Assembly (NCBI RefSeq): GCF_013155385.1
Contig: NZ_JABJUQ010000007.1
Coordinates: 2,710,001 to 2,774,000 of the forward strand
DNA from: Bacillus sp. WMMC1349
GTDB lineage: Bacteria > Bacillota > Bacilli > Bacillales > Bacillaceae
Reading direction: 5' to 3'
DNA length: 64,000 nt
A program made the translations under genes and the position numbers. Of this stretch, positions 56,457 through 64,000 are shown piece by piece. The notes beneath the pieces are model-generated. The model saw only the letters and a list, made by a program, of their open reading frames with translations, searched no databases and had not been told where the DNA came from. Position 1 is the stretch's first letter. The number at the start of each line of letters is the position of its first letter.

Positions 56457-56473
56457 GTCGTTTCAGATCAAGT

Positions 56474-56656
56474 TTATGTTCTGTACAAAATCAGTGCCGA
56501 AAAACAATAAAGCTGTTCACCTTGAGGGTCGCATGCGGCGGATACATCATATTTTATCTCAACCAGTTGGTCTTCAGACAGCTTTTTTAAAAATTCGTTT
56601 ATCTCATGCTGTAAATCTTTTTCATGTTCTTCATCAAATACGGCAACTTTCAGCAT
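56474..56656 (-). CDS. cse60: Sporulation protein Cse60
   Basis: A 60-residue protein of the Cse60 family, recognised from VAVFDEEHEKDLQHEINEF and EIKYDVSA plus the ending YCFSALILYR. In B. subtilis cse60 (yteV) is transcribed in the mother cell from a sigma-E promoter; function unknown. AAAGGAGAGAG precedes ATG. A sigma-E-type promoter is visible just upstream. Confidence 0.9.
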   Translation of the reverse strand: MLKVAVFDEEHEKDLQHEINEFLKKLSEDQLVEIKYDVSAACDPQGEQLYCFSALILYRT

Positions 56657-56678
56657 ACGCTCTCTCCTTTCTATATAA

Positions 56679-56707
56679 AAGGTATGCCAAGACCGTCAAC
56701 ATTATGA
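56679..56707 (-). promoter_or_regulatory. Sigma-E-type promoter of cse60
   Basis: TCATAAT, 14-bp spacer, CATACCTT resembles the sigma-E consensus (ATA-rich -35, CATACAHT -10). Confidence 0.6.
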
Positions 56708-56749
56708 TTTTATGCCATATTTGATGTTTCTTGTATAGGAACTTTGTTC

Positions 56750-57064
56750 TTATTTTGTTTTAGGCTTTGTATCACCGCTCCATTCAAGCATACCACCGAT
56801 CATATTTACAACATCAAATCCTTTGTCTTGTAAATAAATACAAACATTTTCACTGCGTCTTCCGGAGCGGCAGACAAAAATATAGGACTGATCCTTTTGA
56901 AAAAGGTCGAGTTTTTCTGGAATATCTCCCATTTTGATATGGATCGCTTCCGGTATCATCCCTTCCACAACTTCTTCATCTTCTCTAACATCGATAATGT
57001 TCAGCGTTTCTCCTTTTGAAAGCTGTTCTTTCAATTGATCAGGTGTCATTTCTTTTACAGTCAT
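56750..57064 (-). CDS. ytwF: YtwF, single-domain rhodanese
   Basis: A 104-residue rhodanese domain: LNIIDVREDEEVVEGMIP and active-site loop CRSGRRS, ending GGMLEWSG. The Cys is present. ATG at 57064 follows GGGAG by 8 nt; an ATG five codons upstream is not preceded by a ribosome-binding site. Chromosomal core copy, distinct from the three island rhodaneses. Confidence 0.92.
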   Translation of the reverse strand: MTVKEMTPDQLKEQLSKGETLNIIDVREDEEVVEGMIPEAIHIKMGDIPEKLDLFQKDQSYIFVCRSGRRSENVCIYLQDKGFDVVNMIGGMLEWSGDTKPKTK

Positions 57065-57084
57065 GTTTCCATCTCCCATGCAAT

Positions 57085-57271
57085 AGTTTAGTGAAGCTCA
57101 TACTTGAAGCCAAAAATGAGTTACAACGACTAGGATAATTAAATAAACAACATACATACAGAAAAAAGAGACGAAATATAGAAAACTGGAATAAACGATA
57201 TACCTATCTTTTCATTTGATTTTCCTTCAAGTTCTTCTTCAATATGTTCAAGTAGCTGATCTATTTCTTGA
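57085..57271 (-). other. Coding remnant beside R1 copy H
   Basis: On the minus strand a frame with no start codon reads LQEIDQLLEHIEEELEGKSNEKIG, then hydrophobic residues (FIPVFYISSLFSVCMLF) and a stop. It begins precisely at the edge of R1 copy H, as if the repeat had replaced or cut off the 5' part of a small gene. Family not recognised. Confidence 0.35.
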
Positions 57272-57456
57272 AGCTGTCTAAAAAGTCCTTTTTCAACATA
57301 AATCAGGGGGAATTGCGAGACTCCTGCGGAAGCAGCGAGCTAGGCGAGACCCCACAGGAGCAAGGAACGAGCTCCGAGGAGGCTCGCGGATCGCCCGCGG
57401 AAAGCGAGCAAATTCCCCATTTTTTATTCATCCACACGACTTTCCAGGACAGCCCC
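57272..57456 (+). repeat. R1 repeat, copy H (full length, least degraded)
   Basis: About 185 bp from AAGCTGTCTAAAAAGTCC to GACTTTCCAGGACAGCCCC. The two ends are imperfect inverted repeats (GCTGTC...AAAGTC at both sides; GGGGGAATT further in). The middle is GC-rich (GAGACCCCACAGGAGCAAGG, GCTCCGAGGAGGCTCGCGG). Lies between ytwF and leuS. Confidence 0.9.
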
Positions 57457-57538
57457 AAATCCCCCTAATGATATAAAGGATAGATCACATATTGCGGCGA
57501 CACTACGCTAAAACATAAGCTTAATAAAAAGCAACTCA

Positions 57539-57599
57539 CATATCAGCGTTTATTTAAAAAGGCGTCCTATCGTCAAAAAACCGACGATTGGACAGCCCT
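57539..57599. repeat. R2 hairpin repeat, copy 4, at the end of leuS
   Basis: ATATCAGCGTTTATTTAAA left arm, then the strong hairpin GGCGTCCTATCGTC / GACGATTGGACAGCC. It starts 7 bp after the leuS stop; on the minus strand the stem is followed by TTTTTAAATAAA, so it can act as the leuS terminator. Confidence 0.85.
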
Positions 57600-57605
57600 A
57601 TTCTG

Positions 57606-60020
57606 TTAATTCGCGACAATATTCACCAGTTTACCTGGAACAGCAATCACTTTTCTGATTGTCTTTCCTTCCAATTGTTCTTTGACTTTATCATTGTTTT
57701 TCGCCAGTTCTTCAAGCTGTTCTTTACTTGAATCTGCCGGCACATTTAATTTCGCTTTCACTTTACCGTTTAATTGAACGACAATTTCAATTTCATCATC
57801 AACAAGTTTTTCTTCATCATAGACAGGCCATGCTTCATATGTGATCGTGTCCTCATGCCCGAGACGGTTCCACAGCTCTTCAGCTAAATGAGGGGCAATA
57901 GGAGAGAGCAATTTTACAAAGCCTTCCATGTATTCTTTTGGAAGTTCCGCAGCTTTATAAGCTTCATTAATAAACACCATCAGTTGGGAAATCGCTGTAT
58001 TAAACCGCAAGCCTTCGAAATCATCTGTCACTTTCATGACTGTTTCATGGTAAACACGTTCAAGTGTTTTTCCTGCTCCTTTTACCATCTTCGCGTTTAA
58101 TTGATCATTGTCATCAATAAACAAGCGCCAGACACGATCAAGGAAGCGGCGGGCTCCATCAAGTCCTGTCGTTGACCAGGCAATTGATGCATCAAGCGGT
58201 CCCATGAACATTTCATAAAGACGAAGTGTATCTGCTCCATGTGTTTCAACGATTTCATCTGGATTGACGACATTGCCTTTGGATTTACTCATTTTTTCAT
58301 TGTTTTCCCCAAGAATCATACCTTGGTTAAAAAGCTGTTGAAACGGTTCTTTTGTTGGCACAACACCGATATCATACAGGAATTTATGCCAGAAGCGCGC
58401 ATATAATAAATGAAGAACGGCATGTTCAGCACCACCGATATACATATCAACAGGAAGCCATTCCTTTAATTTTTCAGGTGATGCTAGCTCTTGCTGATTG
58501 TTCGGATCGATATAACGCAAGAAGTACCAGCAGCTACCAGCCCACTGTGGCATTGTGTTTGTTTCCCGGCGACCTTTTTTGCCTGTGTTAGGGTCTGTCA
58601 CTTCCACCCATTCTTTTATATTGGCAAGTGGAGACTCTCCGGTACCGCTTGGTTTAATTTCAGTCGTTTTTGGCAGAACGAGTGGCAACTCTTGCTCAGG
58701 AACTGCAGTTGATGTACCGTCTTCCCAATGAATGATCGGAATTGGCTCACCCCAATAACGTTGACGACTGAAGAGCCAATCGCGAAGGCGATACGTTACT
58801 TTTTTCTCACCTTTTCCGTTCTCATCAAGCCACTGACACATTTTCTCAATCGCAGATGCTTGCTGAAGTCCATTTAAAAAATCGGAATGGATATGCTCGC
58901 CATCTCCTGTATACGCTTCTTTTTCAACATCTCCGCCTTTAACGACTTCTTGAATCGGCAAATTGAACGTTGTTGCAAATTCATAATCGCGTTCATCATG
59001 GGCTGGAACTGCCATCACCGCTCCAGTTCCATATGAAGCTAAAACATAATCGGCAATCCAAACCGGAATTTTTTCTTCAGTTACCGGATGGATCGCATAA
59101 GCTCCTGTGAATACACCTGTTTTTGTTTTCGCAAGATCCGTTCGTTCCAGATCACTTTTTGACTGAACCTCAGCAATATATGCATTGACTGCCTCTTTTT
59201 GTTCAACCGTCGTTATTTTTTGAACCAAATCATGTTCAGGGGCAAGAACAGTGTATGTTGCACCAAACAACGTATCAGGTCGTGTCGTAAAAACTGTAAA
59301 TATTTCATCTTGACCATCAATTTTAAAGTGAACATGTGCACCTTCTGAACGCCCGATCCAATTTCGCTGCATTTCTTTAATACTTTCAGGCCAATCAAGT
59401 TCTTCAAGATCTTCGAGAAGCCGATCAGCATACACAGTAATTTTCAACATCCACTGTTTCATCGGACGTCTTTCTACAGGATGGCCACCACGTTCACTTT
59501 TTCCATCGATAACTTCTTCATTTGCAAGAACTGTACCAAGTGCAGGACACCAGTTCACAGGTACTTCATCCACATATGCAAGCCCTTTTTCATAAAGCTT
59601 TAAGAAAATCCACTGTGTCCATTTATAATAATCAGGATCTGTTGTATTTACTTCTCTGTCCCAGTCATATGAGAAACCGAGCGCTCTAATCTGGCGGCGG
59701 AAATTATCGATATTCTGTTTCGTAAACACAGCAGGATCATTCCCCGTATCAAGCGCGTATTGTTCAGCTGGAAGACCGAATGCATCCCAACCCATCGGGT
59801 GTAAAACATCATATCCTTGCATCCGTCTCATCCGTGAAAGGATGTCCGTCGCTGTATAGCCTTCAGGATGACCGACATGCAGACCTGCTCCTGATGGATA
59901 TGGAAACATGTCTAATGCATAAAACTTCGGTTTAGATGGATCTTCAAGCACTGCAAATGTTTTGTGATTTAGCCAATAGTCTTGCCACTTTTTTTCAATT
60001 TTTTGATGATCAAAGCTCAA
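57606..60020 (-). CDS. leuS: Leucyl-tRNA synthetase
   Basis: Charges tRNA-Leu. The 804-residue class I enzyme has the HIGH motif as [12 protein letters not shown] after FPYPSGAGL, the CP1 editing domain ([27 protein letters not shown]), and the KMSKS motif as [15 protein letters not shown], followed by the anticodon-binding helices. Full length. Controlled by a T-box leader. Antagonist-relevant residues look standard. Confidence 0.98.
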   Translation of the reverse strand: MSFDHQKIEKKWQDYWLNHKTFAVLEDPSKPKFYALDMFPYPSGAGLHVGHPEGYTATDILSRMRRMQGYDVLHPMGWDAFGLPAEQYALDTGNDPAVFTKQNIDNFRRQIRALGFSYDWDREVNTTDPDYYKWTQWIFLKLYEKGLAYVDEVPVNWCPALGTVLANEEVIDGKSERGGHPVERRPMKQWMLKITVYADRLLEDLEELDWPESIKEMQRNWIGRSEGAHVHFKIDGQDEIFTVFTTRPDTLFGATYTVLAPEHDLVQKITTVEQKEAVNAYIAEVQSKSDLERTDLAKTKTGVFTGAYAIHPVTEEKIPVWIADYVLASYGTGAVMAVPAHDERDYEFATTFNLPIQEVVKGGDVEKEAYTGDGEHIHSDFLNGLQQASAIEKMCQWLDENGKGEKKVTYRLRDWLFSRQRYWGEPIPIIHWEDGTSTAVPEQELPLVLPKTTEIKPSGTGESPLANIKEWVEVTDPNTGKKGRRETNTMPQWAGSCWYFLRYIDPNNQQELASPEKLKEWLPVDMYIGGAEHAVLHLLYARFWHKFLYDIGVVPTKEPFQQLFNQGMILGENNEKMSKSKGNVVNPDEIVETHGADTLRLYEMFMGPLDASIAWSTTGLDGARRFLDRVWRLFIDDNDQLNAKMVKGAGKTLERVYHETVMKVTDDFEGLRFNTAISQLMVFINEAYKAAELPKEYMEGFVKLLSPIAPHLAEELWNRLGHEDTITYEAWPVYDEEKLVDDEIEIVVQLNGKVKAKLNVPADSSKEQLEELAKNNDKVKEQLEGKTIRKVIAVPGKLVNIVAN

Positions 60021-60029
60021 TTGTAAAAA

Positions 60030-60345
60030 CCTCCTTTAAAATGCGTACGGCTTTTTGTGTTCAAGTTTTGACAAGACTGGCACCTCTGTATTCAGATTAT
60101 TCTAAAAACAAAAAAATTCTCTCATCCCTGGAAAGGGACGAGAGAATTTTTTCCCGCGGTACCACCCTTGTTAGTGTGTCATTTACACACTCACTTGATA
60201 TCATTAACGCAGATATGCGGCAGTGGCTCTTCACCGCTGCAACTCAGAGGCGAGTTCAGAAGCTCATTTGATTGACTTTCACCAGCCGTCAACTCTCTTT
60301 GACAAAATAGGCTTCTTACTACTCCTCTTCACTGTTCTTGCCGTA
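60030..60345 (-). promoter_or_regulatory. T-box leader of leuS
   Basis: Read on the minus strand it has the antiterminator box AAGGGTGGTACCGCGG, a terminator stem CTCTCGTCCC / GGGATGAGAG followed by T-rich sequence, and a specifier region TGAACTCGCC giving CTC (Leu). The AGAGAGTTGACGG and TGGTGAAAG elements fit the stem I layout. Confidence 0.92.
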
Positions 60346-60362
60346 ACTGTAATCTTATTTGT

Positions 60363-60391
60363 ATTTTATAGAATTCTGTTCATAAGTGCAA
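60363..60391 (-). promoter_or_regulatory. Promoter of the leuS T-box transcript
   Basis: TTGCAC, 17-bp spacer, TAAAAT. Confidence 0.65.
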
Positions 60392-60444
60392 GCAGGTTTG
60401 TATACAATGGGAATATGCTGAATAAGGGTAAGTGTGAGAGGATC

Positions 60445-60768
60445 TTAGTCGTGTGGAGAATCATTTTGCCGTCCGGAGTTCTGTCCATTTCCCTGCTGTT
60501 CCCTGACAAAATCAAAGCTTCTTAAAACAGCTTCACCGCCATAGCCAGCAATGATGGATAAAATCACAAGCTGAATTCCGGAGTCAGGTTCTGCAGATAA
60601 TACGAGTAAAATTGAAGCTACCATACCGACAAGAATATCTTCAAAAAACCCCAAGTAAATAAATCGTTTCGTTGTTCTCGGTTTCTCGAGGCGGCCTCTT
60701 TTTTTAATATGCCCGAGAACCCCCATAATTCCTCCAATCAAACAAGCAACCAAAACTTGATGCAGCAT
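60445..60768 (-). CDS. ytvB: YtvB, small membrane protein
   Basis: A 107-residue protein with three hydrophobic segments (LVACLIGGIMGVLGHI; GMVASILLVLSA; IQLVILSIIAGYGG) and a hydrophilic tail. Very similar to B. subtilis YtvB, related to small DUF4257 proteins; function unknown. ATG at 60768 follows GGAAGG by 8 nt. Confidence 0.9.
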   Translation of the reverse strand: MLHQVLVACLIGGIMGVLGHIKKRGRLEKPRTTKRFIYLGFFEDILVGMVASILLVLSAEPDSGIQLVILSIIAGYGGEAVLRSFDFVREQQGNGQNSGRQNDSPHD

Positions 60769-60982
60769 CTTCATCACCTTCCTAAAGCCCTTAGATTAGT
60801 CAAGCGACTTCAGGCCATCGAGCAGCCCCCCTAGAACCCTTTGCGATGATATTCGATACTACCTAACCAACAGAAAATGTGTTCTGTCTTTGATGAAAAA
60901 AAAGCTTGTTTCTTCCATTATATGAAAACAATTGGATATTAATCTTGATGCATTCGATTCATTTTCACATGATGACAATTAC

Positions 60983-62175
60983 CTATTTTTTCAATATCAA
61001 GTCCTGATGAACAGACGTTTCCTTTTCTCTTCGATCATATAAAAACACTGTTCCAATACTGAACACCAATAAAACAAGAAGTACCGCCAGTAACATCTGC
61101 ATACCATAGATATCAACAAGAATTCCGCCCAAAAGCGGCCCGACCATTCTGCCACCGGTTGCCATACTATTGACAAATCCTTGATAAAATCCTTCTTTTC
61201 CCTGGGGAGAAAGCTGATTTGCAATTGTTGGAACAGCAGGCCAAACAAGCATTTCACCAATTGTTAATATGATCATAGCCGCAAGAAATGCCGTAAAGTC
61301 CTCGGCTACAAACAAAATTCCGTATGCAAGCATAAAAATAACAAAGCCTAATAACATCTGTTTTTTCAACGACTTAGCAAACCGCTTCACAAACATGCCG
61401 ATGAATGGCTGCCCTAGTACGATGAGTGCACCATTTACAGTCCATAACAAACTGTACTGCTTAAGGGGCATGCCCAATTCCTGTGTATGTGAGGCAATTG
61501 TTGAAGACCATTGTGAATAAGCAACCCAAGCCAGCAAGTACCCTGTACAGATAAAAACGAGCGCCGTAAATCGCGACTTTCCATTGATTGAATCGGCATG
61601 ATCTAAAACAGATGACTGAACAGCTTGATCAGATTGAATCTTCTTAAATCCCAAACATGCAATCATAAAAAAACAGCGTAGAGCATTGCATTCGCAAAGA
61701 AAACAAAAGTGAAGGAAAAAGATGCCACAAATCCCCCAAGTGCCGAACCAACAGCAACTCCGGCATTTTGCGCGACATACACAGCATTAAATGCTTTTCT
61801 TCCACCCTCTGGCCATGCTGAGCCAGCCATCGCATAACATGCCGGAAAAACAACACCAGAACCAAAACCAGCAATTGTTAATAATACAATATATGCGAAC
61901 CAATCATGAAAAAACACAAGACCTGAAAGGCTTGAAAACGTAATGATAATCCCAAGAATAATCGATTTAAAGCCCCCGATTTTATCAAACAAAAAACCGC
62001 CGCACAAATTTCCAATCACATTTGCTCCTGAATTCAGCATCAAGACAAACCCGGCAGCAGTCAATGACTTACCTAAATGCTGATGAATATAAATGGTGTT
62101 TAGCGGCCATAAAAAAGAGGCCCCCGTGACGTTAATAAACATACCGATGACCAAAAGCCATAATGTACGTGGCAT
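60983..62175 (-). pseudogene. yttB: MFS transporter YttB, split by a one-base frameshift
   Basis: The N-terminal half (62175-61663, 170 residues, MPRTLWLLVIG start with AGAAGGTAAC ribosome-binding site) and the C-terminal half (61666-60983, 227 residues, MIACLGFKKIQS start) together match one 12-helix drug-exporter-like MFS protein, YttB. The break is in a run of seven T; eight T would restore one frame. The first stop and second ATG overlap as ATGA, so a second polypeptide could in principle be made. Sequencing error, phase-variable slippage or a real null mutation cannot be told apart here. Confidence 0.85.
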
Positions 62176-62261
62176 TGTGTTACCTTCTTTCTAAATAGAA
62201 CTTCTTTTAAATTCTATTCGCTTCGGCCGCTTTTTTCAACAAACAAGTTTTTGATTTTGGG

Positions 62262-62312
62262 TATAAAAAAATCCCTTTTCTAAAGGGGAAAAGCCGGACT
62301 TACCGGCTTTAA
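62262..62312 (-). terminator. Terminator after the first ytrF-type gene
   Basis: Two stems in a row on the minus strand: AAAGCCGG / CCGGCTTT, then TCCCCTTT / AAAGGGGA-type sequence followed by T7. Confidence 0.75.
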
Positions 62313-62316
62313 AAAT

Positions 62317-63615
62317 CTACAACTCTTTTCTTAATGCCGTCAATACATTTGTTTTTGTCGCCTTAACAGCCGGGTTTAAACCAGAAAGAATGGCCACTCC
62401 TGCACTGATCGCTGTTGCAATTAGCACCAGGCTGAGCGGAATATATGAGAAAGTAATATGAAACTCCTCGCCTCCCCCATGGGAAACAGATGAGAAAATA
62501 ACGGGTAGAAACGCGTTCATTAAAAAGCTGACAACATATGAAATCATAATTCCGAACACAGACCCGATGACACCGATATATGCACTTTCCAACAAAAACA
62601 TTTTGCGAATAATGTTCGGACTGGCACCAATCGCTTTCATAATTCCGATCTCCTGTGTTCTTTCTGTGACAGCCATTGTCATCGTATTAAAGATACCGAT
62701 CGCAGAGATCAATACCGCTATCACGCCAACAAAAATCAGACCAATTTTAAATGCGGTAAAAAACATATTGATACTCTCAAGCCTTTTCGTAATGGAATCA
62801 ACATAGAAACCCTTATCTTCTAAAGCATTTGTAATTTCACCAACATGTTCAGCACTGTCAGCATATACAAACATTTTATTTACAATCTGGGATTTTTCCG
62901 GTTTTAAATAGTCAATAGCATTTTTATTTAAATAAACTATGGTATCCGTTTTCCAAGCATATGAAGACTGTTTTTTCACCCCGACAACCTTAAATTGATG
63001 TTTCTTTTTCTTAGTGTTTTTCTCTCCTATTTTCGTAACTGTTATCTCAATTGTTTTCCCTAAGATATCCCCTTGATATCCTGCTGGGTTTTTCACACTT
63101 TTTTCTTTTCTACGTTTCTGTTTTTTATATTTCTCTGTTTCGTTTTTCGTCCAAAGTAGTTTACCGAAATCATAGCCGACTACAATTTCATTGGGTGATT
63201 TCGCCATTCGGCCTCGGTCTAGTTTAAAGTTCGTTTTTTGTTCAGCAGCCATGTCTGTGAACGTGAGATAGTTGATTTTAGTATTGGTTCGACCAGCAAA
63301 TGTAGCCTCGATCTGCTCCATTAAGTCTACCTCATCAATAATAGCTGCCACATGTTCACGATTCTCAAACTCTTGCAAATCTTTTTTTTGAACTGGTTTA
63401 CCAACCTTTCCTTCTTTGCCGGCTACTTTGATTTCTGTCACGATCTGCTTTTTCATGATTTGTTCAGTCATCGATTTTTGCAGTCCAAATCCCACAGAAG
63501 CAAGTACAATTAAAAACGAACAGGCAACTGTTGTCGCAAGAATGGTCATAAACACCCGCAGGCGGTTTTTCTTCATATTTCTTCTAATTAATGTAAGTTG
63601 ATCTTTAAACTTCAA
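62317..63615 (-). CDS. ytrF: ABC transporter permease YtrF (FtsX/MacB type), first copy
   Basis: A 432-residue permease: one helix near residues 20-45 (RVFMTILATTVACSFLIVLAS), a large extracytoplasmic MacB-like region (about 50-285) rich in Lys, then three C-terminal helices with the FtsX block TMAVTERTQEIGIMKAIGAS. In B. subtilis YtrF belongs to the ytrABCDEF exporter induced by cell-wall antibiotics. TTG at 63615 is preferred because AAAGGGGA lies 8 nt before it and MKFKDQ matches the YtrF start; an in-frame ATG 24 codons upstream is not supported. Confidence 0.9.
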   Translation of the reverse strand: MKFKDQLTLIRRNMKKNRLRVFMTILATTVACSFLIVLASVGFGLQKSMTEQIMKKQIVTEIKVAGKEGKVGKPVQKKDLQEFENREHVAAIIDEVDLMEQIEATFAGRTNTKINYLTFTDMAAEQKTNFKLDRGRMAKSPNEIVVGYDFGKLLWTKNETEKYKKQKRRKEKSVKNPAGYQGDILGKTIEITVTKIGEKNTKKKKHQFKVVGVKKQSSYAWKTDTIVYLNKNAIDYLKPEKSQIVNKMFVYADSAEHVGEITNALEDKGFYVDSITKRLESINMFFTAFKIGLIFVGVIAVLISAIGIFNTMTMAVTERTQEIGIMKAIGASPNIIRKMFLLESAYIGVIGSVFGIMISYVVSFLMNAFLPVIFSSVSHGGGEEFHITFSYIPLSLVLIATAISAGVAILSGLNPAVKATKTNVLTALRKEL

Positions 63616-63675
63616 CAATAACGTCCCCTTTTCGGATAGTTGAATTTCCTGCTGGGAATCATAATTCCTAGTTTT

Positions 63676-63703
63676 AAAAACCGGCATGATGCCGGTTTTT
63701 AAT
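63676..63703 (-). terminator. Terminator between the two ytrF-type genes
   Basis: AAAAACCGGCAT / ATGCCGGTTTTT stem with T5 directly after the stop of the upstream copy. Confidence 0.8.
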
Positions 63704-64000
63704 CTATAATTCTCTTCTTAGGGCTGTTAGTACGTTCGTTTTCGTTGCTTTAACTGCTGGATTCAAGCCTGAAAGTATCGCAACACCCGCACTAATTGCG
63801 GTCGCTATCAGGACAAGACTAAGCGGAATGTGTGAGAAAGTGATATTAAACACCTCGCCGTTTCCTCCCTCAGAAACCGATGATAAAATAACGGGTACAA
63901 GCTTATTTACCAAAAAGCTGACACCATATGAAATGATAATTCCAAAAACAGACCCGATGACACCAATATAGGTACTTTCCAGTAAAAACATTTTGCGAAT
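63704..64000 (-). CDS. Second YtrF-type ABC permease, 3' end only
   Basis: The last 98 or so codons of a gene that runs out of the window. The protein (IRKMFLLESTYIGVIGS, ... GLNPAVKATKTNVLTALRREL in parts) is almost identical to the C-terminus of the adjacent copy, differing mainly in the loop SSVSEGGNGEV. A tandem duplication; which copy is the true ytrF orthologue cannot be decided from here. Confidence 0.88.
   Translation of the reverse strand: MRKMFLLESTYIGVIGSVFGIIISYGVSFLVNKLVPVILSSVSEGGNGEVFNITFSHIPLSLVLIATAISAGVAILSGLNPAVKATKTNVLTALRREL

Noticed and set aside
42975..57456. Open frames of 60-70 codons inside R1 copies (starting ELSKKSFFNINQGELRDSCG)
   Set aside because: They follow from repeat sequence identity, are absent from the deleted copies and carry no ribosome-binding site; treated as non-coding.

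Overview
The window is a chromosomal segment of a spore-forming Bacillus close to, but clearly diverged from, B. subtilis. Most of it follows the B. subtilis order from dgcP/rpsD to the ytr region: dgcP, rpsD, tyrS, acsA, acuABC, motSP, ccpA, aroA, ytxJHG, murC, sftA, ytpRQP, ytoQ, ytoP, ytzB, ytnP, trmB, ytzH, ytmP, ytlRQP, pepV, pbuO, ythPQ, ytzE, murJ, ytfP, cse60, ytwF, leuS, ytvB, yttB, ytrF. Sporulation (cse60 with a sigma-E-type promoter), the sigma-B-type promoter of ytxGHJ, bacilliredoxin-like YtxJ and T-box leaders on tyrS and leuS all fit this assignment. All names rest on recognition of protein sequence and order; no database search was run.

Region 1 (1-3.0 kb): a GAF/GGDEF diguanylate cyclase and rpsD with a likely S4-controlled leader. 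Region 2 (3.0-16.6 kb) is an A+T-rich accessory island between rpsD and tyrS, which are neighbours in B. subtilis. Its left part (3.5-6.0 kb) is a partly decayed persulfide-handling locus: CstR-type repressor, three small rhodanese-fold proteins, a glutaredoxin, broken tusA and dsrE genes, and CstR-like boxes inside two promoters. A dead IS21 istB fragment follows. Its centre (7.0-14.1 kb) is the most unusual part: a compact seven-gene minus-strand operon with a methyltransferase, an AsnRS-like protein without anticodon domain, an MccF-like S66 peptidase, an ATP-grasp ligase, a 142-residue unknown, a ProRS-like protein with degenerate motif 3 and a C-terminal Cys4 cluster, and an MFS exporter. 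It looks like an undescribed biosynthesis-immunity-export cluster for a small amino-acid- or peptide-derived product. Its right part is a divergent MarR regulator / flavin monooxygenase pair.

Region 3 (16.7-60 kb) is the housekeeping core. Acetate metabolism (acsA and divergent acuABC around a catabolite-responsive element) lies close to ccpA, whose product would bind that element. Other functions are the Na+-type stator MotPS, DAHP synthase-chorismate mutase, cell-wall genes (murC, murJ), chromosome translocase SftA, thiol proteins, a quorum-quenching lactonase and purine uptake. Region 4 (60-64 kb) holds yttB, split by a one-base frameshift in a T tract, and two tandem ytrF-type ABC permease genes, the second cut by the window edge.

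Two repeat families are scattered between genes: R1, about 180 bp with imperfect inverted ends and several internally deleted copies (eight copies), and R2, a 45-75 bp hairpin element (four copies) sitting mostly where a terminator is expected. Both end in a GGACAGCCC-type sequence, suggesting a common origin or mobilisation route.
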